The position numbers were made by a program, and so were the translations under genes. This document shows positions 53,260-60,632 of a stretch of DNA of 64,000 bases, one piece after another. The DNA is taken from the NCBI RefSeq assembly GCF_013409045.1, contig NZ_JACCBT010000001.1:6386001-6450000 (forward strand). The letters run 5' to 3'. This DNA is from Actinomadura citrea (GTDB lineage: Bacteria > Actinomycetota > Actinomycetes > Streptosporangiales > Streptosporangiaceae). Each line of letters starts with the position of its first letter. Position 1 is the stretch's first letter. The notes under the pieces were generated by a model that saw nothing but the letters and a program-made list of their open reading frames with translations, was not told the origin of the DNA and searched no databases.

Positions 53260-54231
53260 TCAGTAGGCGATCCGATGGCACAGGGCGGGCAACGCGCCGC
53301 CCGCGAGGCGCGGCATCAGCCGCGGCAGCTCGGCGAACGGGCTCTCCCCGGTGATCAGCTCGCCGAACGCGGGGTCGGCGAGCAGCCGCAGCGCGAGCGC
53401 GATCCGGTCGGCGAAGCCGCGGCGCGACCGGCGGGACGGCGGAACGGCGCCGACCTGGCTGCCCCGGATGGTCAGGCGCCGCGAGTGGAAGAACTCCCCC
53501 AGCGGGACGCGGACCTGCCGGTCGCCGTACCAGCTCAGCTCGATCACCTCCCCCTCCGGTGCGAGCAGCTCCAGCGACCGGGCGAGCCCGGCCTCGGACG
53601 CGCTCGCGTGGACGACGAGGTCGCAGCCGCCCTCGGCCTGGTCGGGATGGGCGAACCCGACGCCGAGCGCCCGCGCGACGTCCGCGCGGGACGGGTCGGT
53701 GTCGACCAGCTGGACGCGGCACCCCGGGAACCCCGCGAGGACGCCCGCGACCGAGCAGCCGACCATCCCGCCTCCGACCACCGCGATGCGGTCGCCGACG
53801 AGCGGCGCCGCGTCCCACAGCGCGTTCACGGCCGTCTCCACCGTCCCGGCGAGGATCGCCCGCTCCGGCGGCACGTCCTCCGGGACGGCGCTGACCGCGC
53901 TCGCCGGGACGACGTAGCGGGTCTGGTGCGGGTAGAGGCAGAACACCGTGCGCCCGGCCAGCTCGGCGGGGCCGTGCTCGACCACGCCGACGTTCAGGTA
54001 CCCGTACTTGACGGGCCCGGGGAACGCCCCGTCCTGGAACGGCGCCCGCATGATGGCGTGCTGGTTCGGCGGGACGCCGCCGCGGAACACGATCGCCTCG
54101 GTGCCGCGGCTCACGCCCGAGAACAGCGTCCGGACGAGCACCTCCCCCGGTCCCGGCTCGGGAAGGACGACATCGCGGATCTCGCCCTCACCTGGCGACC
54201 GGATCCAGAAGGCGCGCGCGTCGCGCTCCAT
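53260..54231 (-). CDS. Zinc-binding alcohol dehydrogenase-family protein
   Basis: Medium-chain dehydrogenase/reductase fold, 323 aa from ATG 54231, with GGGAGGGG upstream. The N-terminal GroES-like domain shows VLVRTLFSGVSRGTEAIVFRGG, and the Rossmann motif is IAVVGGGMVGCSVAGVLAG with Asp in LVDTDPSRADVARALG. Catalytic zinc cysteines of classic alcohol dehydrogenases are not obvious. It overlaps the CDP-alcohol phosphotransferase gene by 44 bp. A redox step on the pathway intermediate or the alcohol partner is plausible. Confidence 0.83.
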   Translation of the reverse strand: MERDARAFWIRSPGEGEIRDVVLPEPGPGEVLVRTLFSGVSRGTEAIVFRGGVPPNQHAIMRAPFQDGAFPGPVKYGYLNVGVVEHGPAELAGRTVFCLYPHQTRYVVPASAVSAVPEDVPPERAILAGTVETAVNALWDAAPLVGDRIAVVGGGMVGCSVAGVLAGFPGCRVQLVDTDPSRADVARALGVGFAHPDQAEGGCDLVVHASASEAGLARSLELLAPEGEVIELSWYGDRQVRVPLGEFFHSRRLTIRGSQVGAVPPSRRSRRGFADRIALALRLLADPAFGELITGESPFAELPRLMPRLAGGALPALCHRIAY

Positions 54232-55027
54232 CCGTGCCCCTCCCCCGAATCCCCTGAGCACCTTCGGCCTCACCGGTCCCATGGGCCCCACGGCGGTCCG
54301 TGTGCCGCCGCCTCGCCAGCCACACCACGTCCCGTCCGAACGACCACACCAGAAGCGCGAGCGCCGCCGCCACGAGCGCACCCGGATGCGGGACGAGGCC
54401 CGAAGCCGCGACGACCAGCGCCACTCCCTGCACCACGGCGACGGCCTTGCGCGCGACGCTCGGCCGCAGGTCGGCGCGGAGCCACGGCGCCGCCCAGGCC
54501 GCCGCGCCGAACGCGTACCGCATCGCCCCGATCGCCAGCACCCACAGGCCCGCCGACCGCGCGACCTCGACGCTCAGCACCATCACCAGCACCGCGTCGG
54601 TCTCCATGTCGAACCGCGCCCCGAGCCTGGACACCGTCCCGGTGCGCCGGGCGACCTTCCCGTCCACGCCGTCCAGGACGAGGGCCGCCGACGCGGCCGC
54701 GACGAGCGGCCAGACGCGGCCGTCACCGGTGAGATGCCCCGCGACCAGCGCCGCGGCACCCCCGGTGAGCACCACGCGCGCCAGCGTCACGTGATCGGCC
54801 GGCCCCAGCGCCCGCCGCCGCCGGAACGCGGCGGTCAGCAGTGCCCACGAGGCCAGCGCGTACCCCACGCCCACGGCCAGGCCCGCGTGGCCGGGACGGA
54901 GCAGCGCCAGCAGTGCGAGCTGGACCGCGACGGCCGCGGCCAGCTCCGGGCCCCTCGTCAGGCGGGGGCGGCGCGGCGCCGGGAGCCGTACCGGCGCCGG
55001 CCGCGGGAGCGTCATCGGCCTTGTCAT
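54188..55027 (-). CDS. CDP-alcohol phosphatidyltransferase family membrane protein
   Basis: Integral membrane phosphotransferase, 279 aa, from ATG 55027 with GGGAGG upstream. The signature DG-x2-G-x-AR...G-x3-D-x3-D is perfect: DGVDGKVARRTG followed by LGARFDMETD. It should join a CDP-activated alcohol to a second alcohol, forming a phosphodiester, often in phospholipid-like molecules. Several spans flank the motif. Its ATG overlaps the ribA stop (ATGA). A soluble C-terminal tail of about 25 residues is Arg-rich. Confidence 0.88.
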   Translation of the reverse strand: MTRPMTLPRPAPVRLPAPRRPRLTRGPELAAAVAVQLALLALLRPGHAGLAVGVGYALASWALLTAAFRRRRALGPADHVTLARVVLTGGAAALVAGHLTGDGRVWPLVAAASAALVLDGVDGKVARRTGTVSRLGARFDMETDAVLVMVLSVEVARSAGLWVLAIGAMRYAFGAAAWAAPWLRADLRPSVARKAVAVVQGVALVVAASGLVPHPGALVAAALALLVWSFGRDVVWLARRRHTDRRGAHGTGEAEGAQGIRGRGTDGARRARLLDPVAR

Positions 55028-55686
55028 CGGTGGGCCTCCCGGAACGGCGCCTCGCCGAGCGCCCCGGCGGGCGGGTCGAGCTGCGGGAGGTCGTGGCCGA
55101 GCCGGTCGCGCTTGGCGGTGAGGTAGCGGACGTTGTCGGCGCTGACCGGGACCAGCAGCGGGACGCGTGCCGCGACGGCGACGCCGTAGGACTCCAGCGC
55201 GCTGACCTTGACCGGGTTGTTGGACATCAACCGCACCGACCGGACGCCGAGATGCCGCAGGATCCGGGCGGCCGGGCCGTAGTCGCGCACGTCCACCGGC
55301 AGCCCGATGGCCGTGGCGGAGTCGACGGTGTCCAGACCCTGGTCGTCCTGCAGGATGTGGGTCCGGACCTTCGCCACCAGGCCGATCCCGCGGCCCTCGT
55401 GGCCGCGCAGGTAGACCAGCACGCCGGCGCCCTCGCGGGCGATGGCGTCCAGGGCGGCGCCGAGCTGGTCCCCGCACTCGCAGCGCGTCGCGCCGAAGAT
55501 GTCGCCCGTCATGCACTCGGAGTGCATCCGGACGAGGACGTCGTCACGTCCGCGCACGTCGCCCCGCACCAGCGCCAAGTGCTCGTGCCCGTCGACCGGG
55601 TCCCGGAACGCGACGGCGCGGAACACGCCGCGCCGGGTCCTGAGGTCCGCCTCCGCGATGTCCTTCTGGTCGATGCCCTCGTCCAT
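55024..55686 (-). CDS. ribA: GTP cyclohydrolase II homologue (RibA-like) with Tyr-to-His change
   Basis: Zinc enzyme opening the imidazole ring of GTP, 220 aa from ATG 55686 (GGGAAGGGG upstream). Zinc ligands Cys58, Cys69 and Cys71 (SECMTGDIFGATRCECG) and the HEGRGIGL loop are intact. The residue equivalent to E. coli Tyr105 in KIRAYALQ is His110 here (KVRTHILQ). In Streptomyces coelicolor a homologue with a different residue at this position (SCO6655, from memory) stops at the formylated intermediate FAPy. No DHBP synthase domain is attached, so it is probably not the riboflavin RibBA. First gene of the seven-gene minus operon. Confidence 0.9.
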   Translation of the reverse strand: MDEGIDQKDIAEADLRTRRGVFRAVAFRDPVDGHEHLALVRGDVRGRDDVLVRMHSECMTGDIFGATRCECGDQLGAALDAIAREGAGVLVYLRGHEGRGIGLVAKVRTHILQDDQGLDTVDSATAIGLPVDVRDYGPAARILRHLGVRSVRLMSNNPVKVSALESYGVAVAARVPLLVPVSADNVRYLTAKRDRLGHDLPQLDPPAGALGEAPFREAHR

Positions 55687-55705
55687 CGCTCCCCTTCCCT
55701 GGCTG

Positions 55706-55748
55706 CACAACCACCCCTGATACGTCGCGAACGCCCTAGGTGGTTGTG
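55706..55748. promoter_or_regulatory. Inverted repeat in the ribA leader
   Basis: CACAACCACC (55706-55715) and GGTGGTTGTG (55739-55748) are perfect 10-bp inverted arms separated by 23 bp, beginning 20 bp upstream of the ribA ATG. It could be an operator or fold into a long-loop stem in the leader. No RFN (FMN riboswitch) pattern is seen. Confidence 0.5.
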
Positions 55749-55799
55749 TCCCAAAACGGTCTGTACAACCGATGGCACGCAGGGGAGGCGCCTCAGGGT

Positions 55800-56546
55800 T
55801 CAGCCCAGTCGGACGCGGACCACCAAGTCGTGGAGGGCGCGGCGGTTCGCGGGCGCTTCGGGGAGGGCGCTGCGCTCGCGTTCGCCCTCGAGAAGGACGG
55901 TGAGCGCGGCGATGTCGTCCTGGAGCCGGGACGTGTCCGGCGCGTCCTCGGGCAGCGCGCCGTGCTCGGCGGCCCGCTTCGCCTCGATGAGGTCGGGCAG
56001 GTAGGACGGCCCGTCCCCGGCGAGCCGTCCCAGGTCGGCCTCGACCTCGCCGGTCCGCATCAGGTGGACGCCCGTCAGCAGCACCCGGAAGGTGTAGAGG
56101 AGCGGTTTGAGCTCTCGTGACCGCGCGAAGAGCTTCCACTGGGACCGCGCGAACCCCAGGTAGTGGTGCGCGTGGTTGAAGGTGACCAACCCGGGGACGA
56201 GTGACTTCAGCTCGGCGTGCACGGGCGAGGTGGCCACGACCAGCGGAGACATGACCTGCTCCAGGACGTAGCCGTTGCGCCGCAGGAGCAGCGCGCAGAA
56301 CTTGGCCAGGTCGTGGGTGACCGCGTCGGCCTCCACTCCGGCGTGGTCCCACATCAGCGTGACGGTCTCCTCGCCCGTCTCCAGACCGACGATCTCCTCC
56401 AGCGGCAGCAGGTGGACGCCCCGCAGGTCGACGTCGGAGTCCTGCGAGGGGAACCCGTACAGGTGCGCGCCGCTGACGGTGAGGAACGCGCGGGGATACG
56501 GGTGGTCGGCGGCGAGGCGGTCGGCCATGCCCTCGGGGAGGTTCAC
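55800..56546 (-). CDS. Nucleotidyltransferase-fold protein (paralogue 2)
   Basis: A 248-aa soluble protein of the COG3541-like predicted nucleotidyltransferase group. The nucleotide-transfer motif is GAHLYGFPSQDSDVDLRGV, with two Asp in SDVD. The helical C-terminal half includes LVTFNHAHHYLGFARSQW. Starts at GTG 56546, overlapping the stop of its paralogue (GTGA). The two tandem copies share layout (N-terminal transfer domain, then a helical part), implying gene duplication. Substrate unknown; the family occurs with toxin-like or tRNA-modifying nucleotidyltransferases. Confidence 0.8.
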   Translation of the reverse strand: MNLPEGMADRLAADHPYPRAFLTVSGAHLYGFPSQDSDVDLRGVHLLPLEEIVGLETGEETVTLMWDHAGVEADAVTHDLAKFCALLLRRNGYVLEQVMSPLVVATSPVHAELKSLVPGLVTFNHAHHYLGFARSQWKLFARSRELKPLLYTFRVLLTGVHLMRTGEVEADLGRLAGDGPSYLPDLIEAKRAAEHGALPEDAPDTSRLQDDIAALTVLLEGERERSALPEAPANRRALHDLVVRVRLG

Positions 56547-57244
56547 CAGGTCACGCTCCTGCGCCGGACGGAGACCAGCAGTTCCTCGACCACCGCGCGG
56601 TCGGGTTCGGGCGGCAGCGGGCTGCGGTCCAGGGCCTCCTCCATCGCGGCCGCGAGGGAGGCGCGCCACGCGCCGATCTCGTCCCAGCCGACCTCGCCGC
56701 GGCGGACGGCGAGGAGCCGCTCGCGCAGGTCGCCGACCTCCACCCGCAACACGCCGTGCCGGACCAGGTGCAGGCCGCTCTCCAGGAGCCGCAGCATGTG
56801 CATGACGTGCTTCCAGCGCGGCACGCCGCCGTTGCGCAAGTCACCGTCCAGCTTGCGGAACTGGGCTTCGGCGTAACGGAGGAACGTGCGGTGCGCGTGC
56901 CGGGACAGGAACGCAGGCCGCACGGCCAGCAACTCCTCTCCCACCGGCGTGACCCGCTCGACCAGCGGCGACCACAGGCACTCGAGCACGGTCGGATTCG
57001 CGCTCAGTGCCAGTTCGCAGAAGCGCTCCAGCTCCCAGGAGAACTGCTCGGGCAGCGGGCCGTCCAGATGCGTGGGCGGCTTCACGAAACGCCAGAACAG
57101 GGGCGCGGGGGCCGCGTAGACGCCGCGCCGGTCGACGTCGCTTTCGCCTGTCGCCAGCCCGTAGGCGCGCGACCCGACCACGACCGACAGGATCGTGTGG
57201 TCGCGGACGAGGTCGAGCGCGCCGGAGGAGTCGGGTTTCGTCAC
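56543..57244 (-). CDS. Nucleotidyltransferase-fold protein (paralogue 1)
   Basis: A 233-aa protein of the same family as its downstream neighbour. The motif VVGSRAYGLATGESDVDRRGV has the GS and SDxD residues of the nucleotidyltransferase superfamily. Downstream are LERFCELALSANPTVLECLWSP and the helical ARHAHRTFLRYAEAQF-type segment. It starts at GTG 57244 with weak ribosome site, immediately divergent from the sugar operon. Role unknown. Confidence 0.8.
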   Translation of the reverse strand: MTKPDSSGALDLVRDHTILSVVVGSRAYGLATGESDVDRRGVYAAPAPLFWRFVKPPTHLDGPLPEQFSWELERFCELALSANPTVLECLWSPLVERVTPVGEELLAVRPAFLSRHAHRTFLRYAEAQFRKLDGDLRNGGVPRWKHVMHMLRLLESGLHLVRHGVLRVEVGDLRERLLAVRRGEVGWDEIGAWRASLAAAMEEALDRSPLPPEPDRAVVEELLVSVRRRSVTW

Positions 57245-57325
57245 GCGGGAAGCCTGGCGCAGGGTCGACGGACATGTCGACCGGATTGTCCCACTTGTGG
57301 AAAACGGTTACAGATCGGCCACGGA

Positions 57326-57346
57326 CTTGCTGAAACTTTCTGCAAG
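57326..57346. promoter_or_regulatory. LacI/MalR-type operator
   Basis: CTTGC-T-GAAA-C-TTTC-T-GCAAG, 21 bp, is symmetrical at 18 of 21 positions. Its position about 100 bp before the importer lipoprotein gene and the LacI gene at the end of the operon (62281) make it the probable target. Confidence 0.75.
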
Positions 57347-57447
57347 CGGTTTACGAGACTGAAACGCGTTGCTAACGTCCAGCCACCCCCATCTCTTGAC
57401 CTGCGGGACGGCTCCCCGGCGAGGGACGTCCCGCGAAGGAGGACACC

Positions 57448-58749
57448 ATGCGGCGCACCCCCCTGATCGGCGGCACCGTCGTCTGCGCCGCCCTCGCGCT
57501 CTCGCTCTCCGCCTGCGGCGGCGATGACGACGGCGGCTCGAAGGGCGGCGCGGGCGCGGCAAGCCTGCAGGGCCGCGGTCCGATCACCTTCGTGACCGGC
57601 AAGGACCGCTCGGGCTACCTGCAGAAGCAGCTCGACGGCTGGAACGCCGAGCACCCGAAGGAGCAGGTCCGCGTCATCGAGCTGCCGGACGAGCCGAACG
57701 ACCAGCGGCAGCAGATGATCCAGAACGCCACGACCAAGTCCGACGCCTACGCGGTGCTGAACCTCGACGTGGTGTGGACGGCCGAGTTCGCCGCCAACCG
57801 GTGGCTGGCCCAGCTGCCCAAGGACCAGATCGACCTCTCGAAGATGCTGCCCGCGACCATCACCACCGGGCAGTACCGCGACAAGCTGTACGCCGTGCCG
57901 TCCACGTCCGACGCCGGGATGCTCTACTTCCGCAGGGACCTGCTGGAGAAGGCCGGCATCACCGGCCCGCCGAAGACCTACACCGAGATGTGGGACGACT
58001 GCGCGAAGGTCAAGAAACTGCCCGAGGCGAAGGACGCCGACTGCTTCTTCACCGAGGTCAACAAGACCGAGAGCATGACGATCAGCGCGGTCGAGGCGAT
58101 CGAGAGCGCCGGCGGCTCCATCATCGGCCCCGACGGCAGGCCCACGCTGAACACCCCGCAGGCCAAGCAGGGCGTCGAGTTCCTCGTCGCCGCCAAGAAG
58201 GACCACATGCCGAAGGAGGCCGTCACCCTCGACACCGAGGGCGGCCGCCGCTCCTTCCAGTCCGGCAAGCTGATCTTCCAGCGGCAGTGGCCCTACCAGT
58301 ACGGGCTGGCCGACTCGGGCGACGGCTCGTCCAAGGTGGCGGGCAGGTTCGCGGTCGCGCCGCTGCCCGGCCCGAACGGCCCCGGCGTCGCCAACCTCGG
58401 CGGCCACAACCTCGCGATCTCCGCGTTCGCCAAGAACAAGGCGACCTCGCTCGACTTCATCCGCTACCTCACCGGCGAGCAGGCCCAGCGCGCCAACCTC
58501 CTCGCGACCTCGCAGGCGCCCACGGTCGCGGCGCTGTACGACGACCCCGAGATGGTGAAGAAGTTCCCGTACCTGCCCGTCCTCAAGCAGGCCATCGCGG
58601 GCGCCAGGCCCCGCCCGGTCGCGGTCAAGTACGGCGACGTCACCGCCGCCGTCCAGGGCGAGATGTACGACGCGGTGACCGGGAAGAAGCCCGTCGACCA
58701 GGCCCTGGCCGACCTGCAGTCCAAGCTCCAGCCGCTGACCGCGCAGTGA
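57448..58749 (+). CDS. Alpha-glucoside ABC importer, solute-binding lipoprotein (MalE/AglE-like)
   Basis: A 433-aa exported lipoprotein: signal peptide with lipobox (LSLSACGG, acylated Cys near residue 24) and a Gly/Asp-rich linker. The family-1 binding domain starts at ITFVTGKDRSGYLQKQLDGWN and includes DAYAVLNLDVVWTAEFA and LDFIRYLTGEQAQ. These stretches resemble maltose- or trehalose-binding actinobacterial proteins. Neighbouring GH13 alpha-glucosidase supports an alpha-glucoside. ATG 57448 follows GGAGGACACC. The stop overlaps the permease start. Confidence 0.87.
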   Translation: MRRTPLIGGTVVCAALALSLSACGGDDDGGSKGGAGAASLQGRGPITFVTGKDRSGYLQKQLDGWNAEHPKEQVRVIELPDEPNDQRQQMIQNATTKSDAYAVLNLDVVWTAEFAANRWLAQLPKDQIDLSKMLPATITTGQYRDKLYAVPSTSDAGMLYFRRDLLEKAGITGPPKTYTEMWDDCAKVKKLPEAKDADCFFTEVNKTESMTISAVEAIESAGGSIIGPDGRPTLNTPQAKQGVEFLVAAKKDHMPKEAVTLDTEGGRRSFQSGKLIFQRQWPYQYGLADSGDGSSKVAGRFAVAPLPGPNGPGVANLGGHNLAISAFAKNKATSLDFIRYLTGEQAQRANLLATSQAPTVAALYDDPEMVKKFPYLPVLKQAIAGARPRPVAVKYGDVTAAVQGEMYDAVTGKKPVDQALADLQSKLQPLTAQ

Positions 58750-59774
58750 GCGGGATGACCACCACCGAGAGCGCGCCCGCCGCCGGCACCGCCGCGGCGG
58801 GCGCGCCCCGCGGACGCGGGAAGGGCGACGTGCAGGGGACGCGGCGGCTCGCGGCGCTCCTGCTGTCGCCCACCCTGCTCGTGCTCGCCCTCGTCATCGG
58901 CTACCCGGTCCTCGCCGGGTTCCGCGAGTCGCTGTACGCGCGCGGCGAGGGACTGGACGCCGACGGGTTCGTCGTGGAGGGCGACCGCTTCGTCGGCCTC
59001 GACAACTACACCGCGATCTTCCAGGGCGACCGCGCCGACGCCTTCTGGAACGCCTTCTCCAACACCACGTTCTTCACCCTCACCACGGTCGTCCTGGAGA
59101 CGGTGATCGGCGTCGCGATGGCGCTGATCATGCAGCAGGCGTTCCGCGGGCGGGCGCTGGTGCGCGCGAGCATCCTCGTCCCGTGGGCGATCCCGACCGC
59201 GATCTCCGGGCTGCTGTGGCGGTGGATCTTCCAGGCCGACGGCGCCGCGAACGCGGTGCTGCGCCAGGAGATCCTGTGGACCGCCGACGGCTTCCCCGCC
59301 AAGGCGGCCGTCGTCATCGCCGAGGTGTGGAAGACCTCCCCGTTCATCGGGCTGCTCGTCCTCGCCGGGCTGCAGATGATCCCCCGGGACGTCTACGAGG
59401 CCGCCCGGGTGGACGGAGCCGGCCCGGTCCAGCAGTTCTTCCGCATCACGCTGCCGCTGGTCAAGCCCGCGCTGCTGGTCGCCGTGCTGTTCCGGATGCT
59501 GGACGTGCTGCGGATGTTCGACCTGCCCGCCGTGCTGATCGGCGTCAACCAGAGGTCCGTGGAGACGCTGACGATGATCGCCTGGTTCGAGGCGTCCAAC
59601 CTGCGGTACGGGTCGGCGGCGGCGTACGCGACCGTCCTGTTCCTGTACGTCGCGCTGATCGCGTACCTGTTCGTGAAGCTGCTCGGCGCCGACATCATCG
59701 GCGAGGCCCGCGGGCGCACCAGGCGCGCACGCCCCGTACGGACGGCGCGCGGCAGAAGGAGGGCGGCGGCATGA
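58746..59774 (+). CDS. ABC importer permease (MalF/AglF-like)
   Basis: A 342-aa permease starting at GTG 58746 (GTGA overlap with the lipoprotein stop); ATG 58755 is an in-frame alternative. About six spans follow a basic N-terminus. The EAA loop is YEAARVDGAGPVQQFFRITLPLVKP. The C-terminus ends in a highly basic Arg tail (about 20 residues), unusual and perhaps only a cytoplasmic extension. It overlaps the second permease by 4 bp (ATGA). Confidence 0.87.
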   Translation: MSGMTTTESAPAAGTAAAGAPRGRGKGDVQGTRRLAALLLSPTLLVLALVIGYPVLAGFRESLYARGEGLDADGFVVEGDRFVGLDNYTAIFQGDRADAFWNAFSNTTFFTLTTVVLETVIGVAMALIMQQAFRGRALVRASILVPWAIPTAISGLLWRWIFQADGAANAVLRQEILWTADGFPAKAAVVIAEVWKTSPFIGLLVLAGLQMIPRDVYEAARVDGAGPVQQFFRITLPLVKPALLVAVLFRMLDVLRMFDLPAVLIGVNQRSVETLTMIAWFEASNLRYGSAAAYATVLFLYVALIAYLFVKLLGADIIGEARGRTRRARPVRTARGRRRAAA

Positions 59775-60601
59775 CCGGCTCAGCGGTGAAGCGGGCACTG
59801 TCCACCCTCGGGTTCGCCGCCGTCGCGGTGTACTGCCTCGCGCCGTTCTACTGGATGGCGATCTCGGCGTTCCGCCGCCCGCAGGACCAGTTCGACAACA
59901 CGCTCGTCCCTTCGCGGTGGTCGTGGGAGAACTTCTCCGCGGTGTTCTCCGGCGACAACGGATTCGGCCGGGCCCTGCTGAACAGCGTCATCGTGGCGGG
60001 CGCCACCACCGTGCTCACCCTGCTGATCGGCACGTTCACCGCGTACGCGCTGGCCCGGCTGGACTTCCGGTTCAAGAACGCGGTGCTCGGACTGATCGTC
60101 GCGACGACGATGTTCCCGGGAATCTCGCAGCTGGTCCCGTTGCTGAAGCTCTTCACCGACATCAAGTGGATCAACACCTACCAGGCGATGGTGCTGCCCA
60201 GCCTCGGGTTCGCGCTGCCGCTGTCGGTGTGGCTGCTCACCGCGTTCTTCCGGCAGCTGCCGTTCGAGCTGGAGCAGGCGGCGATGGTGGACGGCTGCAC
60301 CCGCGGCCAGGCGTTCCGCAAGATCATCATCCCGCTGGCGGCGCCCGGGGTGTTCACCACGGCGATCCTGACCTTCATCGCCGCGTGGAACGAGTTCCTC
60401 ATCGCACTGTCCATGGTCAACAAGAAGGAGATGCAGACCGCGACCGTCGCGATCTCCAAGTTCACCGGCGTCTCCGGGTTCGACCAGCCGTTCGGCACCC
60501 AGATGGCGGCCGGGGTGGTCGTGACCGTCCCGCTCATCGCCGTGGTGCTGGTCTTCCAGCGCCGGATCGTCGCCGGGCTCACCGCCGGCGGCGTCAAGTA
60601 G
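59771..60601 (+). CDS. ABC importer permease (MalG/AglG-like)
   Basis: A 276-aa permease, starting at ATG 59771 over the upstream stop. The EAA loop is FELEQAAMVDGCTRGQAFRKIIIPLAAP, and WNEFLIALSMV is the typical MalG segment. Six predicted spans. It pairs with the preceding subunit; no ATPase is encoded, so a common MsiK-type ATPase is inferred. Confidence 0.88.
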   Translation: MTGSAVKRALSTLGFAAVAVYCLAPFYWMAISAFRRPQDQFDNTLVPSRWSWENFSAVFSGDNGFGRALLNSVIVAGATTVLTLLIGTFTAYALARLDFRFKNAVLGLIVATTMFPGISQLVPLLKLFTDIKWINTYQAMVLPSLGFALPLSVWLLTAFFRQLPFELEQAAMVDGCTRGQAFRKIIIPLAAPGVFTTAILTFIAAWNEFLIALSMVNKKEMQTATVAISKFTGVSGFDQPFGTQMAAGVVVTVPLIAVVLVFQRRIVAGLTAGGVK

Positions 60602-60632
60602 CACCCGACAGCTCCCGACAAGAAGGATGTTC

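Noticed and set aside
55687..55800. FMN riboswitch before ribA
   Set aside because: None of the conserved RFN element segments are visible; only a simple 10-bp inverted repeat is present.
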